From assembly GCA_013822345.1 (NCBI GenBank), contig PNKH01000075.1, forward strand, positions 1-40,806: 40,806 nt of DNA. Reading direction: 5' to 3'. Made by a program: the position numbers and the translations under genes. Source of the DNA: Isosphaera sp. (GTDB taxonomy: Bacteria; Planctomycetota; Planctomycetia; Gemmatales; Gemmataceae). Numbering within the stretch: the stretch's first letter is position 1; each line of letters starts with the position of its first letter. The notes under the pieces were generated by a model. That model saw nothing but the letters and a program-made list of their open reading frames with translations. It was not told the DNA's origin and searched no databases. This document shows positions 15,317 to 21,735 of the stretch, piece after piece.

Positions 15317-16123
15317 TCAGGGGGCGTCCACCGGCTCGCCGCCGGCCCGCGTCGCCAGCCGGCCGAGCACCCGCAGGTCGGTCGAGTCCGGGAGGAACCG
15401 CACCGACCCGTCGGCCAGGCAGACCGGGGTGCCGTTCCGGTGGAACGCGTTCGTCTCGCCGAACACCTGCCGCAGCCCGGTCGGCGACAGCGGCGAGCAC
15501 CACGCCACCGCCGGCCGGCCCGCCGCCTCCGCGAGCAGCAGCGTGCTCGACGTGCCGTCGGTGACATCGGCCAGCTTGATCCGCTTGTTCGCCGGCAGCG
15601 CGCTCTCGAAGTTCCCGACCGGGTCGATCAGCCCGAGGTCGGCGAGGAACGGGTTCACCTCGATCGTGACGTAGTCGGCCACCGCCCCGGCCCGCGGCGG
15701 CGTCTCGAATTCTTCGACGCGGGTCGGGTCGGCGTTCGGGCACATCAGGACCGCGAGCCGGGCGTTCGCCGCCGGCTGGTTGTCGGGGTGGTCGAACGGG
15801 AGGTCGAGGCGGTACAGGTCGGCGACGGGGGCCTGGTCGAGGTGCGGCAGGAGGAACACCCACATCCCGTGCCCGGCGCCGGCCGGGACGCCGAGTTCCG
15901 GGAACGGCCCCTGCACCGCCCCCGGCGGCAGCCGGCCGTGGACGGACTCGTAGTGGAGGACCGCCAGCCCCTGCTGGCGGAGCCGGTTCAGGCAGTCGGT
16001 CCGGCGGGCGGCCTCCCGCACCCGCTGGACGGCCGCCAGCGTCAGGGCGACGAGCACCCCGACGATGGCGAGTACGACGAGCAGTTCGATGAGGGAGAAC
16101 CCGCGGCGCGCGAGGGGTGACAT
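15317..16123 (-). CDS. DUF1559 family type II pseudopilin-like protein
   Basis: 268 residues. The N-terminus has the prepilin cleavage and methylation pattern RRGFSLIELLVVLAIVGVLVAL (cleaved after Gly, Glu at +5), followed by AAVQRVREAARRTDCLNRLRQQGLAVLHYES, the standard DUF1559 continuation. The C-terminal half carries DVTDGTSSTLLLAEAAGRP and the C-terminal H-x-N-G-T-P-V-C-L-A-D-G-S-V-R-F-L signature. These proteins occur in large paralogous sets in planctomycetes and are thought to be exported by a type II secretion/pilus system; function unknown. ATG at 16123. It lies downstream of metK on the same strand, separated by a perfect 29-bp inverted repeat. Confidence 0.95.
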   Translation of the reverse strand: MSPLARRGFSLIELLVVLAIVGVLVALTLAAVQRVREAARRTDCLNRLRQQGLAVLHYESVHGRLPPGAVQGPFPELGVPAGAGHGMWVFLLPHLDQAPVADLYRLDLPFDHPDNQPAANARLAVLMCPNADPTRVEEFETPPRAGAVADYVTIEVNPFLADLGLIDPVGNFESALPANKRIKLADVTDGTSSTLLLAEAAGRPAVAWCSPLSPTGLRQVFGETNAFHRNGTPVCLADGSVRFLPDSTDLRVLGRLATRAGGEPVDAP

Positions 16124-16127
16124 AATG

Positions 16128-16195
16128 TCCGTCCGAGCCGGACGCGTGAGCGACGGCCGGGTTCGCCCGTCGCTCACGCGTCCGGCTCGGACGGA
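16128..16195. repeat. Family H inverted repeat (perfect 29-bp arms)
   Basis: Arms 16128-16156 and 16167-16195, 10-bp loop; each arm carries the core cgtcgctcacgcgtccggct or its complement. Ends 11 bp from the metK stop. Single, unpaired copies of the same arm lie at 18836-18860 (degenerate) and 38240-38267. Confidence 0.95.
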
Positions 16196-16206
16196 GCGGC
16201 CGTGGG

Positions 16207-17478
16207 TCACACCCCGGCGGCCTTCTTCAGGGCGTCGGCCTTGTCCGTCTTCTCCCACGAGAACGTCGGCAGCTCCCGGCCGAAGTGCCCGTGCCGGGCC
16301 GTCTCCCGGTAGATCGGCCGCCGCAGGTCGAGCGTCTCGATGATCCCCTTCGGGGTCAGCTTGAAGTGCTCCCGGATCAGCGCGACCAACTTCGCCTCGG
16401 TCACCCCCGGGGCGGTCGTGTTGTTCGTGTTCACCCAGATGTTCAGCGGGTCGGGGTAGCCGATCGCGTAGGAGAGCTGCACCTCGCACTGCCGGGCCAG
16501 CTTCGCCTTCACGATGTTTTTCGCGATGTACCGGCAGATGTACGCGGCCGACCGGTCCACCTTGGTCGGGTCCTTGCCGCTGAACGCCCCGCCGCCGTGC
16601 CGGCCGCGGCCGCCGTAGGTGTCGACGATGATCTTCCGCCCGGTCAGCCCGCAGTCCCCGTGCGGGCCGCCGCACAGGAAGCAGCCGGTCGGGTTGATGT
16701 GGCAGGCAATGTCCCCGTCCGCCAGCTTCGGCAGCGGCTTGCCCGGCTGGATCAGCACCAGCTTCCCCTTGATCAGGTCCTTCCGGTCGGCCTCCAGCGT
16801 CGGCCGGATCAGCTTGTCGATGATGAGCTGGCGGGCGTCGTCGGTGAAGTAGTCCTGGCCGTTGGCGGTGGTCATCACCTCGCGGGTGTGCTGGGTGCTC
16901 AGCACCACCGTGTGGATCCGGGCCGGGGTGCCGTCGGCGTTGTACTCGACGGTGACCTGGCTCTTGGCGTCCGGCCGGAGCCACCTCAGGTCGCCGTTCT
17001 TCCGCATCTTGGCGTGGTTGTCGACGAGCCGGTGGGCGAGGTCGATCGGGAGCGGCATCAGGGTCGGGGTCTCGTCGCAGGCGAACCCGAACATCAGCCC
17101 CTGGTCGCCGGCCCCGCCGATGTCCACCCCCTGGCTGATGTGCGGGCTCTGGGCGTGGACCCGGCAGTCGACCTGGCAGGCGTCGGCGGTGAACCCGATC
17201 TCCTCCCGCTCGGCCTGGTCCTTGGCGACGTACCCGATCTCCCGGATCACGTCCCGGACGAGCTTGTCGACCGCCTCGCGGGTGAGGGCCGCCTTGGTGG
17301 TGATCTCGCCGGCGACGACCGCGAGGTCCGTGGTCACCAGCGTCTCGCACGCCACCCGGCTGGTCGGGTCGGCGGCGAGGCAGAAGTCGAGGACGGCGTC
17401 CGAGATCTGGTCGGCCACCTTGTCCGGGTGGCCCATCGACACGGACTCGCTGGTGAACAGGTAGCGGTCGGCGGACAC
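16207..17478 (-). CDS. metK: S-adenosylmethionine synthetase
   Basis: 423 residues from a GTG start. It makes S-adenosylmethionine from ATP and methionine in the cytoplasm. All family signatures are present: [20 protein letters not shown] at the N-terminus, [17 protein letters not shown] (the GAGDQG hexapeptide), and [19 protein letters not shown] with the phosphate-binding lysine and following [12 protein letters not shown]. An ATG 45 bp upstream (17523) is in frame and would add [15 protein letters not shown], which matches no family start; moreover it lies at or before the transcription start predicted from the promoter at 17525-17553. The GTG has a GAGG Shine-Dalgarno 10 bp upstream and starts [12 protein letters not shown], the usual beginning. 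I prefer 17478 but the longer form cannot be excluded. Confidence 0.93.
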   Translation of the reverse strand: MSADRYLFTSESVSMGHPDKVADQISDAVLDFCLAADPTSRVACETLVTTDLAVVAGEITTKAALTREAVDKLVRDVIREIGYVAKDQAEREEIGFTADACQVDCRVHAQSPHISQGVDIGGAGDQGLMFGFACDETPTLMPLPIDLAHRLVDNHAKMRKNGDLRWLRPDAKSQVTVEYNADGTPARIHTVVLSTQHTREVMTTANGQDYFTDDARQLIIDKLIRPTLEADRKDLIKGKLVLIQPGKPLPKLADGDIACHINPTGCFLCGGPHGDCGLTGRKIIVDTYGGRGRHGGGAFSGKDPTKVDRSAAYICRYIAKNIVKAKLARQCEVQLSYAIGYPDPLNIWVNTNNTTAPGVTEAKLVALIREHFKLTPKGIIETLDLRRPIYRETARHGHFGRELPTFSWEKTDKADALKKAAGV

Positions 17479-17524
17479 GGCGGGTCCTCGGGAAGCGTCG
17501 TGGGGCGGCAACGGTGACGCCATT

Positions 17525-17553
17525 GTTATATGTCACCCGACCGGCCCGGGCAA
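17525..17553 (-). promoter_or_regulatory. Sigma70-type promoter of metK
   Basis: On the minus strand TTGCCC (17553-17548, 4/6), 17-bp spacer, TATAAC (17530-17525, 5/6). The predicted start near 17518 gives a 40-nt leader to the GTG start and leaves out the upstream ATG, which supports the shorter MetK. No SAM riboswitch could be fitted into so short a leader. Confidence 0.6.
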
Positions 17554-17633
17554 ACGGCCGGACCCCGCCGGCTTGACCGGGCCGGGCGGGGCGGGTAGAC
17601 GAGCGGGCCGTCGCCCGTGCCCAGAGGTCCGCC

Positions 17634-17825
17634 ATGTTCCTGACGTTCGACCTGACGTGCCCGCGGTGCGGCCGCCCGGCCCGGTGCGAAGCCCGGGCCG
17701 GGGACGCCGACCCGGCCGGCGAGTTCCGGTTCCAGTGCCCCCGGTGCCTCCAGGTGATCGCCGCCCCGGCGGCCGCCGGGACGCCGTCCGACGTGCCGAC
17801 CCCGTGGGCCGTCCGGGCCGCCTGA
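17634..17825 (+). CDS. Small double-CxxC zinc-ribbon protein
   Basis: 63 residues with two CPRC knuckles (LTCPRCGRPARCE and FQCPRCLQVIAAP), about 24 residues apart, which together should form one rubredoxin-like or zinc-ribbon site. No other domain; the C-terminal third is Ala/Pro-rich. A Shine-Dalgarno-like AGAGG lies 7 bp before the ATG. Divergent from metK. Could bind nucleic acid or act as a protein adaptor; function unknown. Confidence 0.7.
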   Translation: MFLTFDLTCPRCGRPARCEARAGDADPAGEFRFQCPRCLQVIAAPAAAGTPSDVPTPWAVRAA

Positions 17826-17898
17826 CCGGCGGGGGCCGTCGCCCGGGGGCGGTTCGTGTCGTGGACCGGACGGGCAGACGGCCGGACCGCCTGCCCGG

Positions 17899-17920
17899 AG
17901 CGGCCGGGACGGCCGCGCTC
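17899..17920. repeat. Family D repeat, single core copy
   Basis: One copy of the agcggccgggacggccgcgct core, a 7-3-7 palindrome with flanking matches, 4 bp from the stop of the TIGR03000 gene and in the space between two convergent genes. It can form only a short hairpin, unlike the paired copies at 4095-4228 and 15111-15302. Confidence 0.8.
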
Positions 17921-17924
17921 CCGC

Positions 17925-18653
17925 TCACTTCCCGGCCACGGCCGCCCGGCCCTCGGCCGCGGCGATCAGCTTCCCGAACGTCTCCGTCACCGTCGCCCCG
18001 GCCTCCACCACCACCCGCCGCTCCTCGACCACCGGCGCCCCACCCACCGTCAACTCGGCCCGCACGTCGTAGAAGTACCGGCCGGCGGCCAGCGGCGGGG
18101 TGCTGAACACCCGCTCCGCCCCGGTCAGGGCGGTCGGCCGGCCGTCCACGAACAGCCGGGCCGCCGCCGGCAGGTGGAACCGGATGTTCGCCCCCATCCC
18201 GTCCTTCTTCGGGTCCGGGTCCTTCTTCGGGTCCGGGTCCTTCATCGGGTCCGGGTCCTTCTTCGGCTCCGGCGGGACGACCATGACCGGCGGGTTCATG
18301 TTCGTCACCGACCCGTACACCCCGGCGCACCCGTACCCCGGGGTGATGGAGTACGGCGGCATCGCCACCGTCGGCCCCATGACCGCCCCGCACCCGAAGT
18401 ACCCGTGGCACCCGCCGCACCCGAAGCTGTACGCGTGGTACCCGTGGCACGACCCGAAGCAGTTGTACCCGGAGCAGCTGTACCCGGAGCACCCCAGGCA
18501 GGAGTGCCGGGGCCGGGAGAACGGCATCCCGCCGCGGTACACGTGCCCGCCGCACCCGAAGCCCCCGCCGTAGCACCCGAAGCACCCGCCCCCGGCCGGG
18601 GCGGCGAAGTCCGCCCCCGGGGCGAGGGCGGTGACCAGGACGAGACTGTACAT
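17925..18653 (-). CDS. TIGR03000-type planctomycete protein with Gly/Cys/Tyr-rich segment and KKDPDP repeats
   Basis: 242 residues. After a weak signal-like N-terminus (MYSLVLVTALAPGADFAAPA) comes a Gly/Cys/Tyr/His-rich stretch (about 22-110: repeats of GCGG, CSGY, CHGY) with about fifteen cysteines. Then four tandem copies of a six-residue unit (KKDPDP and variants) encoded by an 18-bp DNA repeat at 18201-18272. The last ~85 residues are the TIGR03000 domain: ANIRFHLPAAARLFVDGRPT, RVFSTPPLAAGRYFYDVRAEL and VVVEAGATVTETF. The domain occurs in planctomycete paralogue families, often behind low-complexity regions; function unknown, perhaps a cell-envelope structural protein held by disulfides. 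The shorter ATG start is supported by a promoter about 50 bp upstream. Confidence 0.85.
   Translation of the reverse strand: MYSLVLVTALAPGADFAAPAGGGCFGCYGGGFGCGGHVYRGGMPFSRPRHSCLGCSGYSCSGYNCFGSCHGYHAYSFGCGGCHGYFGCGAVMGPTVAMPPYSITPGYGCAGVYGSVTNMNPPVMVVPPEPKKDPDPMKDPDPKKDPDPKKDGMGANIRFHLPAAARLFVDGRPTALTGAERVFSTPPLAAGRYFYDVRAELTVGGAPVVEERRVVVEAGATVTETFGKLIAAAEGRAAVAGK
18201..18272. repeat. 18-bp tandem repeat, four copies, inside the TIGR03000 gene
   Basis: Units 18201-18218, 18219-18236, 18237-18254 and 18255-18272, each gtccttcttcgggtccgg with one base change in the third and one in the fourth. It encodes the KKDPDP spacer and is in frame, so unit number can change without frameshift. Confidence 0.95.
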
Positions 18654-18701
18654 GGCGGGTTCGACCTCCGGGGTGCGGGGCGGCGGCGGGGCGATGCTCG
18701 G

Positions 18702-18730
18702 ATGGTAGACTTGAGGGAAAAGGGCGTCAA
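18702..18730 (-). promoter_or_regulatory. Sigma70-type promoter of the TIGR03000 gene
   Basis: On the minus strand TTGACG (18730-18725, 5/6), 17-bp spacer, TACCAT (18707-18702, 4/6). Predicted start near 18694, about 40 nt before the ATG at 18653. The surrounding stretch is richer in A/T than its neighbours. Confidence 0.55.
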
Positions 18731-18835
18731 AGGCAAACGGGGCCAACCGGGCACTTTGGGCGACCGGGGCGGCCGTTACGAACGGAACCGGGGCGGCGTT
18801 CATGTTATGAAGAATTAGCGACTGTCTGACCGAAT

Positions 18836-18860
18836 CCGTCGCTCGCGCGTCCGGCTCGGG
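18836..18860. repeat. Family H repeat, solo degenerate copy
   Basis: A single copy of the ccgtcgctcgcgcgtccggc arm of family H, not paired with an inverted partner. It ends 4 bp from the stop of the permease gene, the same placement as the paired copy behind metK. Confidence 0.8.
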
Positions 18861-18864
18861 TCGG

Positions 18865-20070
18865 TCACTGCCACCCGCGGCGACGGAACAGCCACCCGGC
18901 GGCGGTCAGCCACGCGACCGCCAGGCCGGCCGCCCCGAGCAGGCTGTACCAGTGGTACGGGGTGACGCTCCCGTCCAGGGCGGCGTGCAGGATCCGCGGG
19001 CCGTGGTACTCGACCGCCAGCCACGGCAGCACCGGGATGTGGTTCATCGAGCAGATCATCAGCAGCATCGACACCGTCAGCAGGTAGCACATCCCGCCGA
19101 GGAACGCCGCCTTCTGCGTCCGGGCCAGGGTGGCGATGGTCATCCCGATCCCCAGGAACCCGCCCCCGACCGCCAGCAGGGCGAGCCAGAAGAACAGGCT
19201 CGACAGCACCGCCGTCTTGTACACCGCCGCGATCGTCAGGGCCAGGGCCAGCCCGGCCGCCGGGTAGAACAGGAACTTGGCCGCCACGATCTCGGCCGGG
19301 CTCGCCGGGGAGAGGGCTTGGGCCAACAGCACCCCGCGCTCCCGCTCCTCGCAGTTCAGCGTCGGGAGGAGATACACGCAGGTGAAGTACAGGGCGAACA
19401 CCACCAGCCCGGTGGCCACCGCCGACCGCAGGTCGAGCACCTTCCCGCCCAGCCCGTGCCGGGTCACCTCCAGGTCCGGGACCGCGACCCCCCCGGCCGC
19501 CGCCCGGTCCTGGAGCCGCTTGTGCGCCTCGGCCAGGGCCCAGTCGTCGCGGTCGAAGTTCGGGTCGTCCCCGACCGCCGCCCCGGCCCTCCGGGCCCCG
19601 GCGGCGCACGCCCGCCGCAGCTCCTTCCACAGCCACGCCTCGTACCCGGCCAGGGCCGCCGGGTCCCCGTCCGGGTGGCGGACCGACACCGCCAGGGTCG
19701 CCCGCCCGGTCGGGCTCTCCGAGGCGAACGTCTGACGCAGCTGGATGGCCGCCGTCCCGGTCGGGTAGGCGACCAGGGCGTTCACGTCGTCCGGCCGGGC
19801 CAGCTGGCGGAAGATGATCTGCTCCTTCAGCCCGGGCGGGCGGTTGTCCTCCAGGTGCTTGACCAGCGGGGTGGGGCGGTCGAACTCGACGAAGCAGTGG
19901 CGGACCCCGCCGACCGCCCCGGTCCCGGCGGCCGCCGACTCGCCCGGGGCGAACACCGACAGGAGCACCGCGGCGGCGACCAACAGCAGCCCCAGCGCGA
20001 TCCCGCCGCGGTTGGCGAGGTGCCGCTGCCACTCCTTGACGACCAGGGTGCGGATCACGTACCAGCGCAT
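18865..20070 (-). CDS. ABC-2 type transporter permease
   Basis: 401 residues. One N-terminal membrane helix (GIALGLLLVAAAVLLSVFA) follows the amphipathic start MRWYVIRTLVVKEWQRHLANR, then a soluble domain of about 150 residues outside the membrane, then about five helices (VATGLVVFALYFTCVYLLP, AAGLALALTIAAVY, LLAVGGGFLGIGMTIATLA, MCYLLTVSMLLMICSM, LLGAAGLAVAWLTAAGWLF). EERERGVLLAQALSPAS between helices is the usual coupling loop of ABC-2/NatB-type exporters. The partner ATPase is the next gene upstream on the same strand (20496-21353), but a small opposite-strand gene and an inverted repeat lie between, leaving a 425-bp gap. Exported substrate unknown. ATG at 20070 was chosen over an upstream frame with no family match. 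Confidence 0.88.
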   Translation of the reverse strand: MRWYVIRTLVVKEWQRHLANRGGIALGLLLVAAAVLLSVFAPGESAAAGTGAVGGVRHCFVEFDRPTPLVKHLEDNRPPGLKEQIIFRQLARPDDVNALVAYPTGTAAIQLRQTFASESPTGRATLAVSVRHPDGDPAALAGYEAWLWKELRRACAAGARRAGAAVGDDPNFDRDDWALAEAHKRLQDRAAAGGVAVPDLEVTRHGLGGKVLDLRSAVATGLVVFALYFTCVYLLPTLNCEERERGVLLAQALSPASPAEIVAAKFLFYPAAGLALALTIAAVYKTAVLSSLFFWLALLAVGGGFLGIGMTIATLARTQKAAFLGGMCYLLTVSMLLMICSMNHIPVLPWLAVEYHGPRILHAALDGSVTPYHWYSLLGAAGLAVAWLTAAGWLFRRRGWQ

Positions 20071-20156
20071 CGGGGCTCGGGGGTGCGGGGAACAGGCACG
20101 CCGGTTGCACGTGACGGCCAACCGGGTCGGATCGTTACTCGCCCATGGAGCACGCC

Positions 20157-20369
20157 ATGTCCGCGAACAGCAAGCGCTCGTGGAAGATGGAGCGGGCCAG
20201 CGTCACGGTGGCCGGCAAGTCCCGGCCGCGGTCGAACAAGTATTCGGGCGGCGACGCGGGGAAGAAGCCGGCCCCGGGCACCCGGGAGCGGGTGTGGGTC
20301 GGCGGGTACACCCGGGCCGACGGCACCAAGGTCGAGGGCCACTACCGCGGCACCGCCGGGAACGGGTGA
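20157..20369 (+). CDS. Small basic protein with GY-R-DGT-V-GHYR motif
   Basis: 70 residues from the ATG at 20157 (an ATG at 20145 adds MEHA). Ser/Lys/Arg-rich N-terminus, then VWVGGYTRADGTKVEGHYRG, which matches a short motif (G-Y-x-R-x-D-G-T-x-V-x-x-H-x-R) met at the ends of many small bacterial proteins of unknown role. It runs opposite to the permease and ATPase genes and sits in the gap between them; its promoter region would overlap the permease start. Real coding is supported by the motif and by the short length of competing frames; function unknown. Confidence 0.55.
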   Translation: MSANSKRSWKMERASVTVAGKSRPRSNKYSGGDAGKKPAPGTRERVWVGGYTRADGTKVEGHYRGTAGNG

Positions 20370-20389
20370 GTGGTTCGTCCGTCCGAGTA

Positions 20390-20485
20390 GTAGGGTGGGC
20401 CGAGCGGGCGCTTCGCCCGCGAGTCCCACCACCGCCCCGCCCGGTGGGCCGAGGCCGGCGAAGCGCCGGCCTCGGCCCACCCTAC
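20390..20485. repeat. Family F inverted repeat, copy 2
   Basis: Outer arms GTAGGGTGGGCCGAG (left) and CTCGGCCCACCCTAC (right) pair; the inner hairpins are CGGGCG-CTT-CGCCCG on the left and a CCGGCG/CGCCGG hairpin on the right. The two inner stems differ from copy 1 by compensating changes. Located 20 bp after the small plus-strand gene and 10 bp from the ATPase stop, so it separates two convergent genes. Confidence 0.93.
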
Positions 20486-20495
20486 CGGACCGGCG

Positions 20496-21353
20496 TCAGT
20501 CGAACGCCAGGCCGGTGAGCTTCAGGAACGTCGCGTGGAAGTCGAACTCGCGGGTCCGCATCGTCGCCACCCCGCCGCCCGACACCACCGCCGCCAGCTC
20601 CCCGCGGCTCCGGTCGCTGTCCAGGTCGAACACCAGCCGCTCGCCGTCCGGGCGGGTCACGTCCACCTTCCGCTCGGTGTGCACCTGCTTGAGCGCCAGC
20701 GGCGAGTCGAGGGCGACCAGCTTCCCCCGGCAGACGATCCCGACCCGGTCGCAGATCTTCTCCACCTCGTCCATGTCGTGGGTGGTCATCACCACCGTCG
20801 CCCCGGCCTTCACCCGCTCCCGCAGGATCCGGTGGACGACCTCGGCCGAGTGGATGTCGAGGTTGGCGGTCGGCTCGTCGAGGTACAGGATGTGCGGCTC
20901 GTGCAGCAGGGCGCGGGCGAGGAGCAGCTTCTTCCGCATCCCGAGCGAGTACCCGCGGACCGGGAGGTCGGCCGCCTCGCTCAACTCGACCATCTTCAGC
21001 ACCACGTCCGCCCGCATCTTCGGGACGCCGTAGAGCTGTCCGAAGAACTCGAGGTTCCGCCGCCCGGTGAACTCCTCGAAGTGGTTCTCCCGGTCCGGGA
21101 CGTACCCGAACAGCGGCTTGATCGCGGCCCACTCCCGGACCACGTCGTACCCGCCGACCGTGACCGTTCCGGCGGTCGGGCGGCGCTGGCCGATGAGGAC
21201 GCGGATGGTGGTACTCTTGCCGGCCCCGTTCGGCCCGAGGAGCCCGAACAACTCGCCGCGGCGGATGTCCAGGTCGAGGCCGTCGACGGCCGCGAACGAG
21301 CCGTAGTGGACCCGCAGGCCGGCGAGCCGGATCATCACGTCGGAGGTGTCCAA
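20496..21353 (-). CDS. ABC transporter ATP-binding protein (partner of the ABC-2 permease)
   Basis: 285 residues. Walker A GPNGAGKST (40-48), Q-loop region replaced by a P-D-R-E-N-H segment (GYVPDRENHFEEFTG), signature YSLGMRKKLLLARALL (135-150; the usual LSGGQ is S-L-G-M-R, as in NatA/CcmA-type exporters), Walker B ILYLDE (155-160) and switch His192 (TTHDMDEV). The C-terminal ~75 residues (KVDVTRPDGERLVFDLD...) form the small extra domain of drug/Na+ exporters. It energises export by the permease at 18865-20070. The separation of the two genes by an opposite-strand gene and a repeat is unusual for such a pair. Confidence 0.94.
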   Translation of the reverse strand: MDTSDVMIRLAGLRVHYGSFAAVDGLDLDIRRGELFGLLGPNGAGKSTTIRVLIGQRRPTAGTVTVGGYDVVREWAAIKPLFGYVPDRENHFEEFTGRRNLEFFGQLYGVPKMRADVVLKMVELSEAADLPVRGYSLGMRKKLLLARALLHEPHILYLDEPTANLDIHSAEVVHRILRERVKAGATVVMTTHDMDEVEKICDRVGIVCRGKLVALDSPLALKQVHTERKVDVTRPDGERLVFDLDSDRSRGELAAVVSGGGVATMRTREFDFHATFLKLTGLAFD

Positions 21354-21451
21354 GGCCGGTCACCGCGGGTGCGGACGGGGGCGCACCCGGGAGCATAGAA
21401 CACGAAGTGGGGGCGGGGAAACCCGTCCGGAGTCGGCCGCCCGGGGTTGGC

Positions 21452-21554
21452 ACCCCGGGCTATTGGCTGCCCACCCCTTCGGGGTTCAAAGCCTGTAGCC
21501 CCGAAGGGGCGGTGAGGGAATAGCCCGGGGTGGAGCGCAGCGCAACCCCTGGCG
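21452..21554. repeat. Family A/B/C complex inverted repeat, copy C
   Basis: Nested arms: accccgggctatt (21452-21464) pairs perfectly with aatagcccggggt (21519-21531); inside, ccccttcgggg (21474-21484) pairs with ccccgaagggg (21499-21509). The right end carries the modules ggtggag and gcaacccctggcg that also occur in copies A and B around the transposase. Ends 11 bp from the stop of the small basic gene at 21566. Nothing coding is seen between 21354 and 21565. Confidence 0.88.
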
Positions 21555-21565
21555 AGCGCGGCAGG

Positions 21566-21721
21566 TCAGGCAGGTACACTTCGATCCTTGCCCGTTCGGA
21601 CAGCGGCGACGAACTGGTCCTTTCTCTTGGCGAACACCTTCGCGCGCTTGACGGACTCCGCCGCGGACAGCTTCTTCCGCGGCGGCCGGGTCTTCCTCGG
21701 CTGGGATTGCCTTTCGGCCAT
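21566..21721 (-). CDS. Small very basic protein downstream of thrS
   Basis: 51 residues, about one third Lys/Arg (MAERQSQPRKTRPPRKKLSA...). The start follows the thrS stop by 15 bp with a Shine-Dalgarno-like GAGG 7 bp ahead of the ATG, so it is probably co-transcribed with thrS. The Pro/Arg/Lys-rich N-terminus followed by a short helix (AAESVKRAKVFAKRKDQFVAAV) could bind nucleic acid. No family recognised. Confidence 0.5.
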   Translation of the reverse strand: MAERQSQPRKTRPPRKKLSAAESVKRAKVFAKRKDQFVAAVRTGKDRSVPA

Positions 21722-21735
21722 TGCGCGACCTCGCC

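Noticed and set aside
17478-17523. Longer MetK with the ATG start at 17523
   Set aside because: The extra 15 residues match no family start and lie at or before the predicted transcription start; kept only as an alternative.
16207-17523. SAM riboswitch in front of metK
   Set aside because: The predicted leader is about 40 nt, too short for a SAM aptamer, and no conserved element was seen.
18201-18272. Four 18-bp direct repeats as a CRISPR or iteron array
   Set aside because: No spacers, inside a gene and in frame with a KKDPDP peptide repeat; a coding tandem repeat.
21566-21721. Ribosomal protein or histone-like identity for the small basic protein
   Set aside because: Basic composition alone does not identify a family; left as unknown.
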